A stretch of DNA of 29,437 bases from Microcaldota archaeon (GCA_021792115.1 JAJYVI010000002.1:1-29437); one strand, 5' to 3'; shown: positions 8,311 to 16,423, counted from the stretch's first letter. Made by a program: numbers and translations. Notes: generated by a model not told the origin, from the sequence alone.

Positions 8311-10239
8311 TTACATTTGCAATATATCTGAAATAACATTACTATTATTAATCTCATTAATGCAGAATACCTTAACCTTTTTGTCAATGCCTCCAATGAA
8401 TTCTTTATATAATTTAAATGCATCCAAATTCACTATTACTGCAACTGCATCAAATTTCCTAATCCTATTCTCAATCATCTCTTTTGTGCTGATGATATTT
8501 TTTCTTCCTGTTTCATATTCGACTGCAATCTTCTTATCACTCACATATGCAATGATGTCTGGTCCGTAATGTCTACCGTAAATATAATTTTTTATTCCTT
8601 TTGATTTTAAATATTCATTAATTATTCGTACGTATACTTCATGTTCAATACTCAAACTGCTATTATGCAGCATAAACCATTCTTCATTATGGTCCTTATC
8701 ATCATTTACTGTAAATTTATCTATAATTGGCATTGAATATATATTTTTGATTTCATAACAATCAAGAAATGATTCTAGTTCTTTTTTTCTTATAGGATTT
8801 TTAAGAATTCCGTAAATTTTTGCAGTATCTAGTATTTTACAGCTGTTCCTATCATTTGCAATATTCAAACTCTCTCCATCAATTAGCCTATTATTGCCAT
8901 TGCCCTTGATGGCCTTTAATTTATTTATCTTTTCTAAAACTATTTTTATGTTGTTAGTATCTACTACAGTAGTAAATCTAATTTTTGTACTCATTACCAT
9001 AGCCTGGTTTACTTTCATGTTGAAAAGCCTATCCTTTATCATTGCTCTTTTAGCAGGATCCCCTCCAGAAAAGAGATCAGATACATAATTAAGGTCCTGC
9101 GGTTCTGTAATGAAAAAACTAATAAATGTTGAAACATTAGATATTATCTGTCTATTTAAGTCGGCAAGCCTATGCATTACTATTATAAGTCCTATTCCAT
9201 ATTTTCTTCCCTCTGTTATTAACCTACTTATAAATGCATCTGCAAGCTCCATTATAAGTTCTGATTCATCAATGACAATATATAAGCGCAGGCCAGTTTC
9301 CTTGCTGTTTTCATGCATAGTATAATAAAGCCTTTTGATCAGCTCTGAAATATAAATTCTCTGCAGTTCTTTCGTGTTCAATGATTCAAGGGAAATGGAA
9401 TTTATTCCTTTTTTTAGATTAGATAGGCTGCCAGTATTTTTTGAGAATACTTTGTTATTGATTATCTCTATTCTTTCCTTTAAGTGTATAAGGCTGTTTT
9501 TTTCACTTAATGTCTTTGCGTTGTTTATGAAGATCTCAAGCTCTTGCAGTAGATTATAGAATGTTGGTACTGATTTTATATAACTTGATTCCCTGTTTGG
9601 CGCGCCAAGCTTCCTATAAGTATACCACATACATTGGCTAAGTTTTAGAGTCTGTAGATATCCAAGGCCGAAAACATCCTTGAAAAGCTGTGATAGCTGA
9701 TTAATGCGTTCATTTATAGTAAGTCCATTCAATTCGAATAGGTTGAAGCCAAGGTTGTCTATGCTATATACAGAGCCGCCAAGCTCCCTAACAATAGCTT
9801 CGTGTTCATTGTGTGCATCAAATATGATTGCTGCTTTATCGCTTCTATAAATGTCTGCAAGCATTGACTTTACAAGAGTACTTTTCCCAAATCCACTCAT
9901 TCCATTGATAATTATATGGGAGTTTGACTCTAATTCTGGAAATATAACTGTCTTTTCATGTATCTTTTTCCAATTTAATTCAGATGCTAATGTAGGGGTT
10001 AACTGCCTCCCAGAATAAAACAAATTTACTGTTCTTGATTTTTGAAGTACTTGTCTAGCCTCGCCTATTTGAAACTGCAATTTCCAGTGGTTACCAGGAT
10101 TTTTTGGCATAGGATTAAAAGCATTTTGCAATATAACATATAATGATCCAAAAATTGGCTTAAAATAAAAAGCAAACTCTTTTATTTTATTAACAACAAT
10201 AATTTTTGTTTGATTTAGTTCATTCATGCAACCACGCAT
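8311..10239 (-). CDS. HerA/VirB4-like ATPase with C-terminal nuclease-like domain
   Basis: This is a RecA-fold motor of the HerA/FtsK superfamily (DUF87/TraC-like), which pumps DNA or works with nucleases in end processing. The Walker A (N-G-M-S-G-F-G-K-S-T) is at 112-121, followed by I-I-F-D-A-H-N-E. The Walker B L-Y-I-V-I-D-E is at 319-325, followed by E-G-R-K-Y-G-I-G and an M-H-R box typical of this family. Residues about 535-642 look like a PD-(D/E)XK or NERD-type domain, G-P-D-I-I-A-Y then K-K-I-A-V-E-Y-E. The usual E-x-K is E-Y-E here, so activity is uncertain. No NurA gene is adjacent. The start could also be Met5 (10227), because the first ATG has no strong ribosome site. Confidence 0.75.
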   Translation of the reverse strand: MRGCMNELNQTKIIVVNKIKEFAFYFKPIFGSLYVILQNAFNPMPKNPGNHWKLQFQIGEARQVLQKSRTVNLFYSGRQLTPTLASELNWKKIHEKTVIFPELESNSHIIINGMSGFGKSTLVKSMLADIYRSDKAAIIFDAHNEHEAIVRELGGSVYSIDNLGFNLFELNGLTINERINQLSQLFKDVFGLGYLQTLKLSQCMWYTYRKLGAPNRESSYIKSVPTFYNLLQELEIFINNAKTLSEKNSLIHLKERIEIINNKVFSKNTGSLSNLKKGINSISLESLNTKELQRIYISELIKRLYYTMHENSKETGLRLYIVIDESELIMELADAFISRLITEGRKYGIGLIIVMHRLADLNRQIISNVSTFISFFITEPQDLNYVSDLFSGGDPAKRAMIKDRLFNMKVNQAMVMSTKIRFTTVVDTNNIKIVLEKINKLKAIKGNGNNRLIDGESLNIANDRNSCKILDTAKIYGILKNPIRKKELESFLDCYEIKNIYSMPIIDKFTVNDDKDHNEEWFMLHNSSLSIEHEVYVRIINEYLKSKGIKNYIYGRHYGPDIIAYVSDKKIAVEYETGRKNIISTKEMIENRIRKFDAVAVIVNLDAFKLYKEFIGGIDKKVKVFCINEINNSNVISDILQM

Positions 10240-10304
10240 AAAAATAACATGTGCGCTTGGCAGCGCGAGGAATAGCTTAAATCACACTGAATTTAAATAT
10301 CAAT

Positions 10305-10430
10305 GCCAAGGTGGCGGAGTCCGGTAACGCGCCGGTCTTGAGTTTTTAAAACATCAAGAGCTGATCTAATGATGCAAACAAGGCAACCGGTTTCCTTCGG
10401 GAAGTTTGGGTTCAAATCCCAACCTTGGCG
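10305..10430 (+). tRNA. tRNA-Ser(UGA) with a 42-nt anticodon-loop intron
   Basis: The acceptor GCCAAGG pairs with CCTTGGC, and the discriminator is G73, which fits tRNA-Ser. The anticodon stem CCGGT/ACCGG closes the loop C-U-U-G-A-G-A with anticodon UGA. The intron at about 10343-10384 sits at the canonical position 37/38. A long variable arm (TTCC-TTCG-GGAA) and a T-arm TTGGG-TTCAAAT-CCCAA complete a type II tRNA. Exon-intron pairing between CTTGA and TCAAG fits the archaeal bulge-helix-bulge splicing motif. No CCA is encoded. Confidence 0.95.
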
Positions 10431-10584
10431 TATAATATTTTGTTTGATTCTATAAACGAATATTTTAATACAGAGAAAAGATTACAATGAAAAATGCAAA
10501 ATATCCTCTCTAAACCTAAATCTTAATAAAAATATTATAATAAATAATAAATATTCTAATAAAAACAGCAAGAAAATTGAGGAA

Positions 10585-10794
10585 ATGGACAAAATAAAGA
10601 CAAATATCAATGCAATAAATACATATCCTAAGCTTATACTCTCGATTGCATTTTTGGAGTTTATTTTGAGTATGGTATTTTATGTAATTGGGCATTTTTC
10701 AAATAACTTATATGTTCGCGGAGTTGGAGTGGGGCTAATAATAGCATGGGCAACAACTATTCTGGCATACCTCATTGTAAGGAATAGAGCATAA
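10585..10794 (+). CDS. Small two-helix membrane protein, 69 aa
   Basis: I do not recognise this small protein. After a polar 14-residue N-terminus it has two hydrophobic helices, about residues 16-38 (L-I-L-S-I-A-F-L-E-F-I) and 44-64 (G-V-G-V-G-L-I-I-A-W-A). It ends with a short basic tail, R-N-R-A. A TGAGG ribosome site lies immediately before the ATG. It stands alone between tRNA-Ser and the convergent helicase gene. Reading-frame length, ribosome site and two clean helices support it as a real gene. Confidence 0.6.
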   Translation: MDKIKTNINAINTYPKLILSIAFLEFILSMVFYVIGHFSNNLYVRGVGVGLIIAWATTILAYLIVRNRA

Positions 10795-11019
10795 TGCTAT
10801 TGCATATTTTCTAGATAGGAAAGAGTATGAATATCCCAGCTATTATTTCATGCAGTAAGATGCATGCCTGTTTGTATTAATAAGTTTACTTGCTTTCTTA
10901 AGCATTAACATTATTATAGCTCTTTAATTCCTTTCTGCTTGTTGCTGTTTTACTACTGATGCATTAAACAAATTTTTGTATTTATTTAAGCCTAAACAAA
11001 TATTCAATTATTTATTATC

Positions 11020-13704
11020 CTATTTCTCTAATTTATACTGCTCTATAACTGCTCTTATAAGTGGATCATTCGCCTTTGTCTTTGATAACTCCTCTAAAAA
11101 CATGTTTGGATTTTTCTTCCATTCCAGAAATTTTTTAAAGTGCTTTTGCAGTGTCTCATATACATTTTTCCCAGGCTGTGCCTTATCAATTTCTGAATAA
11201 ACTTTTTGGTTGTTGATAACCTGTCTTAATCCTATGAATCCTATTGCAACTCTTATTATTTCAGGATTTACTCCCTTTTCTGTTGCATATGCGCGCCTGT
11301 ATAACTCCAACTGCCTTCTATACTCACTTGAATTTCCTGTGCTCCTGCTTGTCTTCCAATCTACTAATAGGTAATCATTCTTGTTCCTAAAAATTGCATC
11401 AATATATCCTTTAAAATACATTTTATCATCTGTCCCTACTATTTTGTTCAATGGTATATATACCTGATGCTCAGCCTCAACGAACTCCGGGTATTCCTTC
11501 TTTATCTCATTTATCAGTTTCTTCGCATTTTCAAAGAACGGCATTTCTTTTTCTTCAAGATTTACCTCTTTACAATTTAAGTAACTTTGAATCGCGTCAT
11601 GTACATTGCTGCCAAGGTTTGTTGCAAAGGTTTCCTCTCTCAATTGCAGTATGTTCTGTATGAAATAATCATAAGGCTCTATATTTAGCTTTGAGAACGA
11701 AATATGCTCTATGCTTGCAAAGTGGTCCTCAACAAATGACTTGAGCCATGCTGTGTTTGTTTCTAGCATTTTCCGTGCCTCATCATAGTTTCTATTAATG
11801 AACATATTGTATGCCTTCTTCTGCCTTTCCTCAAAAGTGGCAGAAATATTCTCTGCTTCTATTTCAAGATAATTAGAGTGCTCATTTAAGTAATCTCTTC
11901 CGCTTTCTGCAATTATATATAGTTCATTTTTTGCTCTTGTATATGCCACAAAATCTATTCTGAGTTGTTCCTCATCCAATTCGACTGTTTCTTTCTTCCC
12001 ATCTGCTTCAAGTATCTTTTCAATAACATAATCATAGAAGTTGCTATTGTTCCTTGTTTTCTTTGTCCAATATATTACTTTATCATATTCCAGCCCCTTT
12101 GCCTTGTGCACTGTGCTAAGCGTTATCTTTGCATCTTTTTTTGCTGTCGAGCTTAGAAGATCAGTAGCTTCAAGATAATGAAGGAAATTATCAAGAGTCT
12201 TTTTTCCTACCAATGTTAGTGCTTCTTTAGAAGACTTTTGAAGTGCCTCTGCGGCAAGAAGGTATTCCTCGCCATATGAGATGCATATTGGAAATATCTT
12301 ATCTTTAAAGAGCTCTGCTATAGTTTCTAAGTCTTTTTGGCTCTCTTTTATTTTCTTGAATTCTGGACATTCAGTATAAATTTGATCTATGGTAAGCCCT
12401 TTTTTCGCGCTCAGCACAAATGCTTTTTGAAGGCTTATAGGGAAAAATGGCGTAAAGAAGGCATTTTTTATATCCTCTATACTGGTGCTGAAGACTGCTT
12501 TGAGGAAGCGTATTATGTTCTCTTTTGCCTCTAGTGATGAGGCAACATGAGTTGAAGAGAACTCAATATTCCTGTTTTCTAGCTCTTTTGAGAGCGCTAT
12601 TATCTGCGCATTTGTCCTTACAAGCACAGCTATTTTATCTTCATGTTTAACTTTGTTCAGAAGTGAGCAGATCTTTCCAATGGCATCGTCTCTTTCTGCT
12701 TCTATTATCATTACCTTTGGGCCTTGCAGTCCTTTATAATTCCTTAAACCTTCAAGCTCTGCTTTTGAGTCATTGTCTTTAGATTTATTCCTGAAGTCAG
12801 ATGCTGCAAAATCAAGTATCTGCTGCGTACTTCGTCTGTTCTCTGTTAAATTAAACTCTTTTGGTTTCCGGTTTCTGAAAAAATCGAAGTTACCTATGGA
12901 CCCTCCTTGAAATCCAAATATCGCTTGCTTACTATCTCCCACCGCAAAGAATATTTCCCCACTTTCAAGAGCTATCTGTACTTCAAGGCTGTTCACATCC
13001 TGCAGTTCATCTACAAGCACGTATTTGAATTTTGGTTTGTTCTTAAGTTTGAGGAAGTTGATTAGCAAATCAGCATAATCAATCCCTTTTCTTGCCTTTT
13101 GCTTTTCATATAGTTCAAAGATCTCAACAAAATAATCTAGAAACTTTTCAAGATCTTTTTTTTCTATAATGTCACTGCTTCTTTTATACTCTGTAATCAG
13201 ATCTTTTGTTTTCTTCTTGTTTATCTTATCAGGCGTTATTCCATAGCTTTTGAGATATCTCATTAAGTTTTCTATTCTTGGGACAACATCTGAGATCAAA
13301 CGCTCGTCGCTGTAATTGAAGACCTCTTTTTCTTTGAGATATTCATAGATTACAAATCTTAGAAGATTCGTAGTTATAATTTCCCCCTCCTCAATATATT
13401 CAAGCGCATACGAATGGAATGTGTATATCTTCAGCTTTGAAAAATCAATTTTGAGTTTTTCCTCTTCTAGAACGCTTATGATTCTCTCTTCCATTTCATG
13501 CTTGGCATGGTCTGTGAAGGTCAAGCAAAGAATATCCTCTTCACTAATTCCTTTCTTCATCAGGGCAGCATACTTCTTTGCAATGAGATAAGTCTTTCCT
13601 GTCCCTGGATTGGCAGTGATGAGAGTATTACCATCACTTGAAAGTATTTCCTCCTGGGTGTTGCCATAGTTATTGGCCAGATTAACACCATAAAACTCTA
13701 ACAC
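11020..13704 (-). CDS. UvrD/PcrA-type SF1 helicase fused to RecB-family nuclease
   Basis: This 894-aa protein unwinds DNA 3'-5' and carries its own nuclease, like a single-chain AddA/RecB. The helicase motifs are: Q-motif Gln17; Walker A A-N-P-G-T-G-K-T at 31-38; motif II V-L-V-D-E-L-Q-D-V; motif III G-D-S-K-Q-A-I-F-G-F-Q-G; motif IV N-R-R-S; motif V H-K-A-K-G-L-E-Y-D; motif VI V-A-Y-T-R-A-K-N-E-L. The C-terminal PD-(D/E)XK nuclease has His702, Asp769 in G-Y-I-D-A, V-D-W-K with Asp782 and Lys784, and Q-L-E-L-Y at 798-802, so all catalytic residues are present. No AddB or RecC partner is nearby. A 55-aa gene lies 77 bp upstream on the same strand. Likely roles are recombination, break repair or defence. 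Confidence 0.93.
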   Translation of the reverse strand: MLEFYGVNLANNYGNTQEEILSSDGNTLITANPGTGKTYLIAKKYAALMKKGISEEDILCLTFTDHAKHEMEERIISVLEEEKLKIDFSKLKIYTFHSYALEYIEEGEIITTNLLRFVIYEYLKEKEVFNYSDERLISDVVPRIENLMRYLKSYGITPDKINKKKTKDLITEYKRSSDIIEKKDLEKFLDYFVEIFELYEKQKARKGIDYADLLINFLKLKNKPKFKYVLVDELQDVNSLEVQIALESGEIFFAVGDSKQAIFGFQGGSIGNFDFFRNRKPKEFNLTENRRSTQQILDFAASDFRNKSKDNDSKAELEGLRNYKGLQGPKVMIIEAERDDAIGKICSLLNKVKHEDKIAVLVRTNAQIIALSKELENRNIEFSSTHVASSLEAKENIIRFLKAVFSTSIEDIKNAFFTPFFPISLQKAFVLSAKKGLTIDQIYTECPEFKKIKESQKDLETIAELFKDKIFPICISYGEEYLLAAEALQKSSKEALTLVGKKTLDNFLHYLEATDLLSSTAKKDAKITLSTVHKAKGLEYDKVIYWTKKTRNNSNFYDYVIEKILEADGKKETVELDEEQLRIDFVAYTRAKNELYIIAESGRDYLNEHSNYLEIEAENISATFEERQKKAYNMFINRNYDEARKMLETNTAWLKSFVEDHFASIEHISFSKLNIEPYDYFIQNILQLREETFATNLGSNVHDAIQSYLNCKEVNLEEKEMPFFENAKKLINEIKKEYPEFVEAEHQVYIPLNKIVGTDDKMYFKGYIDAIFRNKNDYLLVDWKTSRSTGNSSEYRRQLELYRRAYATEKGVNPEIIRVAIGFIGLRQVINNQKVYSEIDKAQPGKNVYETLQKHFKKFLEWKKNPNMFLEELSKTKANDPLIRAVIEQYKLEK

Positions 13705-13780
13705 TATATATGCTATGCTTTAGCTGTAAGGTCAGGCTAACACCTACTATCATATTTTTAGCAAATATGAGTTTAAGTGT

Positions 13781-13948
13781 TTATTTTCCTGAATTATCAT
13801 TTGCCTTAACAAAGCTTTTTATTTCATCTAGATTCTCTAGTATCAACTTTGCCTTTGTCAGCCCAAACGTGAATGGATGTGCATCGTTTTCATCTTTCAT
13901 CAGACTTATTATTTGGTGCCCTTTATATTCGCCTATTTTTGTTACCAT
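13781..13948 (-). CDS. Small conserved-looking 55-aa protein upstream of the helicase
   Basis: The short frame begins M-V-T-K-I-G-E-Y-K-G-H and contains F-T-F-G-L-T-K-A-K-L-I-L-E-N-L-D-E-I-K-S-F-V. The pattern of a short beta hairpin (Y-K-G-x-x-I-I) followed by F-x-F-G-x-x-K-A-x-L-I-L-E-N recalls small uncharacterised proteins common in bacteria, archaea and phages, but I cannot name a family with certainty. It lies 77 bp upstream of the helicase-nuclease gene on the same strand, so the two may share a transcript. The ribosome site (AAGGAT) is weak. It is too short for typical gene-finder cut-offs. Confidence 0.65.
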   Translation of the reverse strand: MVTKIGEYKGHQIISLMKDENDAHPFTFGLTKAKLILENLDEIKSFVKANDNSGK

Positions 13949-14010
13949 TTCTATCCTTTTTTGCTTTTTTATTTATTGTTGCACATTTGCAACAAATTAT
14001 TGGTTGTTTG

Positions 14011-14078
14011 TATAGCGTTACCAAACCGCTTTTTATAGGTAATTTATTAAAATATAAATTTATATACTTTACTATTAA
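14011..14078 (+). repeat. Diverged flanking repeat, left copy, with TATA-like core
   Basis: This ~67-bp segment is repeated in the same direction at 23372-23438. The right-hand 35 bp differ at only two positions, and the left part shares tatagcgtt and ctttttata. It holds a TATA-like tttatatac. The two copies enclose 9.3 kb of accessory DNA. Confidence 0.7.
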
Positions 14079-14112
14079 ATAATATAAAATGTTATTTGAG
14101 TAGCAGGCACCT

Positions 14113-14213
14113 ACATTGATAAGCGGGCAATGGATGACATCAGCTATGGTTATGCTACAAAAATCTGCATCTGTATGCTCTGGCGCAGTCTTTGGCAGAT
14201 GCATTATCAATGG
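14113..14213 (+). ncRNA. Possible structured RNA (nested inverted repeats)
   Basis: The outer stem attgataa (14115-14122) pairs with ttatcaat (14204-14211). An inner stem gcatctg (14167-14173) pairs with cagatgc (14196-14202). The block is richer in G+C than the flanking DNA. A TATA-like tttatatac at 14059-14067 is suitably placed for a start near 14090. No good open frame covers it. A guide RNA of H/ACA type is conceivable but not shown. Confidence 0.3.
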
Positions 14214-14261
14214 CAAATATATATAAATCTATTCCTATAATATGTTCGCCCAGCAAACTTA

Positions 14262-14274
14262 TTTATATGCATCA
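14262..14274 (+). promoter_or_regulatory. TATA-like promoter of the DUF1059 gene
   Basis: The sequence cttatttatatg lies about 35 bp before the ATG at 14306. This is the spacing expected for an archaeal TATA box with a very short leader. Confidence 0.45.
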
Positions 14275-14305
14275 CGTATTATATTATTAAGAGTTGGTGA
14301 ATAAA

Positions 14306-14482
14306 ATGGCAAAAAAATTCAATTGCAGAGATATAGGTATGGATTGTTCATTCTCAGCAAAAGCTGCTAATGAATCAGACTTAATGGAAAAAATAAAAGT
14401 CCACGCAAAATCAGCGCACAATATGCAAACCATAGACGCCGCAACAATGAGCAAGATAAAGAAAGCGATAAAGGAGGCTTAA
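14306..14482 (+). CDS. DUF1059 family small protein
   Basis: This 58-aa protein matches the DUF1059 pattern: M-A-K-K-F-N-C-R-D-I-G-M-D-C-S-F-x-A at the start, then E-x-D-L-M-E-K-I-K-V-H-A-K-x-A-H and a lysine-rich last helix. The conserved Cys7, Cys13 and His residues suggest metal or redox chemistry, but the function is unknown. I chose the ATG at 14306 over the upstream TTG because a GGTGA site lies 6 bases before it and the family starts at M-x-K. The gene is monocistronic and is followed by long T tracts. Confidence 0.85.
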   Translation: MAKKFNCRDIGMDCSFSAKAANESDLMEKIKVHAKSAHNMQTIDAATMSKIKKAIKEA

Positions 14483-14785
14483 TTTTATTTTTTTCTTTTT
14501 TTATTTTTTTCTTTATTATTATTTTTATTATTATTTTACTTTTATTGCTTGTATTTTATTGACCTAGATATGCTATTTCTTGATTTAATTTGTACTTCTG
14601 ATGTCCTGCTGCTACTTGATTTGATTTAGCACTGTAATTCCAACAAATTAAGAATTATGCATTGTCTGGAATAGCAGGTACTAACTGTCACTGCATTAAT
14701 TATTGCAATGTATAAACTACTGACTCTGCAGTGCATGGCAACTTCAAGAAAACTATATCCTCATAATCCAATCTTCATAATTAAT
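14483..14785. other. Non-coding gap with T-tract terminator and a weak inverted repeat
   Basis: The first ~60 bases are nearly pure T/A with repeated T4-T7 runs, a likely terminator for the DUF1059 gene. Further on, attcca (near 14638) can pair with tggaat (near 14669). I see no gene. The segment ends at the left end of the insertion sequence. Confidence 0.5.
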
Positions 14786-14804
14786 CGGTTTTGGGACATA
14801 AGTC
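14786..14804 (+). repeat. IS left terminal inverted repeat
   Basis: A 19-bp perfect inverted match to 16063-16081. The TGA stop of the transposase overlaps its inner end. Confidence 0.92.
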
Positions 14805-15492
14805 AGTCCTTTCCAACCAGTAACAGATTATGCCATAACCCCTTGCACATCACAGACGTCCTTATTCTATCATTGCGCCTCTGCCATACTTCCCATCCGT
14901 TTGACTTTTTATCAGCAGAAAACCCGCTCTCCGAACTTTCTCTTTTGTAATAGTTCCGCAGGAATTCCACTGTATTGTACATCAACGATTTCCATATCTC
15001 ATGCCATCTAATGTTGCCGTTTATCGTCGTGTTTGATTTCGGAAGCAGGTATATTTTCGTGTCGTGATCGAATTCACCGGTGATTGACTGATATGTATAG
15101 TATCTATCTAACGTTGAACTATCTATATGGATGCCGAGGCTTATCATCATACTTTTCGCATTGTCGAATGCCTCCTTTTCAGACCTCATCCCAGTGCCAT
15201 AACCAACATACATCTTTGTGTCGAGATCCATGAATGCAAACGCGTATGCAAATATTTTCTTCCCTCCATTTTCCTTTCTAATATTCGTCGAATAATGCTT
15301 CATCACGGTAAGACTGTATCCTGTCCCATCGCCGGTGATGGCCTCATGTGTAATCCCTTTTTTCCTTACAGTAACTGCGAACATATTGTGTATGGTCAGC
15401 ATTACAAGAGGATCAGAATATATCCGCTCAACAGTTTTGTACGACATCGATATTTCTGAAACAGGGCTGAAAACGGATAGAAAATTCGCCAT
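14803..15492 (-). pseudogene. IS transposase, C-terminal catalytic part (separate frame)
   Basis: This is the catalytic part of a DDE-type transposase. A first acidic site is in T-G-D-G-T-G-Y-S and a second in F-M-D-L-D-T-K-M. The third acidic residue is not certain, with glutamates present in W-H-E-I-W and V-E-F-L-R. The same frame is open upstream of the first Met to about 15540 and reads V-L-L-L-K-D-I-F-Y-V-S-N-R-R, so this is the continuation of the 15522-15785 frame after a -1 shift. It is either made by programmed frameshifting or is a decayed transposase. Confidence 0.75.
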
Positions 15493-15521
15493 CCTTCTGT
15501 TGCTAACGTAGAATATGTCCT

Positions 15522-15785
15522 TCAGAAGCAGTACGCAACTTTATCGACGATTTGAGTTTCTGAAGGTCTGCCGATGATTTTTGCATTGCATAAGGGTGCA
15601 TACGCCTCGCGTATAATGGGCTTTAACTCCTTCATTGCGGTCTGGAGACGTTTCGCATATTCCTTTTCATAGCGCATCCAATCGGTTTCTGTGTCAACGG
15701 AATACTCCTTTCTGTAGAGTTCAACAAGGCCATTGAAATCCCTCTTGAACTTGTCGAACTGGTTGTTTGTTATCCGGTAGCTCAT
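15522..15785 (-). pseudogene. IS transposase, N-terminal part (frame ends early)
   Basis: This frame holds the N-terminal domain of the transposase: M-S-Y-R-I-T-N-N-Q-F-D-K-F-K, then a helical segment ending I-V-D-K-V-A-Y-C-F. The stop at 15522 comes just where the catalytic frame takes over. I chose the ATG at 15785 rather than 15842 because a strong TATA box lies about 30 bp upstream, which fits a leaderless start. Together the two frames would give a protein of roughly 330 aa. I see no classical slippery heptamer at the junction. Confidence 0.75.
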
Positions 15786-15809
15786 GTAATCACATGTACA
15801 TATTAGATC

Positions 15810-15823
15810 GAAAGATATATAAG
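15810..15823 (-). promoter_or_regulatory. TATA box of the IS transposase
   Basis: On the minus strand the sequence reads CCTTATATATCTTTCG, a near-ideal archaeal TATA box. It lies about 30 bp before the ATG at 15785, which implies a leaderless mRNA. The overlapping repeat ggatatccatagatatcc lies just upstream. Confidence 0.65.
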
Positions 15824-15886
15824 GATATCCATAGATATCCATAATAGAGATAAAATCTTTTGGTGCAATATATTTATGGTGCTCAA

Positions 15887-16057
15887 ATGACTAAAACCGA
15901 TAGGAAAATTGTAATTTCGAATAAGAAGATAATACTGGTCGATAATGTAGAGACATTCTATGAAAAGATAGTCACCCCGTTTGGGAATTCTGCGAAGGTA
16001 GATTCAAATAGAAAGTACGTTGGGAGAAGGGCATATGTGATAATACTTAAGCGGTGA
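15887..16057 (+). CDS. DUF2080 family transposase-associated protein
   Basis: A 56-aa protein beginning M-T-K-T-D-R-K-I-V-I. Its middle and C-terminus read E-T-F-Y-E-K-I-V-T-P-F-G-N-S-A-K-V and K-Y-V-G-R-R-A-Y-V-I-I-L-K, the signature of archaeal DUF2080 proteins found in insertion sequences. The family looks like a small beta-rich, SpoVT/AbrB-like DNA-binding protein, but its role in transposition is not established. It is divergent from the transposase and lies wholly inside the terminal repeats. The ATG at 15887 is preferred over the upstream TTG at 15860. Confidence 0.82.
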   Translation: MTKTDRKIVISNKKIILVDNVETFYEKIVTPFGNSAKVDSNRKYVGRRAYVIILKR

Positions 16058-16062
16058 TACCC

Positions 16063-16081
16063 GACTTATGTCCCAAAACCG
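16063..16081 (-). repeat. IS right terminal inverted repeat
   Basis: A perfect 19-bp reverse complement of 14786-14804. It begins 5 bp after the DUF2080 stop codon. Confidence 0.92.
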
Positions 16082-16177
16082 CACGTTAGGGCTTTGTATA
16101 AATAATAGCACTTTTTATACCAGATTAAGGACTTTTTATACAAGTATGTTATTTTAAACTTTGGCTTCCAATCGCTA

Positions 16178-16405
16178 CTATGGATAAAAACATAATTGAG
16201 ATAGATAATAGAAATTTGGAAGTTTTTTAAGCAATTGGTGAAGTAGAGTACTCTTACCACATCGCCTTATACCAGATAGTATCAATGCGTAATGCATATT
16301 GAGTTTTATCTCATTCAATTCTTCCCTTTCTATTCCGTAGCTGAACGATTCTAAGTCTTCCCTCTGGGCTTTGACTATCTGCCTAAGTGTTTCCTTTAGT
16401 ATCAT
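16178..16405 (-). pseudogene. Truncated archaeal AAA ATPase (DUF4143/AAA_14-like), N-terminus only
   Basis: This is the first ~70 residues of an AAA_14-type ATPase. The N-terminal helix L-K-E-T-L-R-Q-I-V-K-A-Q-R-E-D-L is followed by the strand A-L-I-L-S-G-I-R-R-C-G-K-S-T-L-L, which carries Walker A. The frame runs normally to P-N-F-Y-Y-L and then diverges into a short unrelated tail and a stop. The remaining ~350 residues expected for the family are absent. The break lies about 100 bp from the right end of the insertion sequence, so insertion or a linked deletion probably destroyed the gene. Its promoter region looks intact. Confidence 0.8.
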
Positions 16406-16423
16406 AATTTCATTTAGAGAATA

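Larger units (their letters stand above)
14786..16081. mobile_element. Insertion sequence, 1296 bp, 19-bp perfect terminal inverted repeats (ISA1214-like)
   Basis: The left end cggttttgggacataagtc (14786-14804) is the exact reverse complement of the right end (16063-16081). The element carries a minus-strand transposase in two frames and a divergent small DUF2080 gene, a pairing known from archaeal ISA1214-type elements. The exact family is an inference. No target-site duplication is visible: the flanks are ...taattaat and cacgttag.... Either the insertion is old or one flank has been deleted, which would fit the broken ATPase gene just to the right. Confidence 0.88.

Noticed and set aside
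10253..10266. Hairpin gcgct-tggc-agcgc between the HerA-like gene and tRNA-Ser
   Set aside because: The stem is only 5 bp with no T tract, too weak to call a terminator or operator.
13710..14015. 101-aa plus-strand frame
   Set aside because: It is antisense to the better supported 55-aa gene, has a hydrophobic low-complexity composition, and has no ribosome site.
13923..14216. 97-aa minus-strand frame
   Set aside because: It overlaps the 55-aa gene start and runs through the repeat and the structured block; no family resemblance.
16066..16260. 64-aa minus-strand frame at the IS right end
   Set aside because: It crosses the IS terminal repeat and the debris of the truncated ATPase; no coherent composition or start signal.
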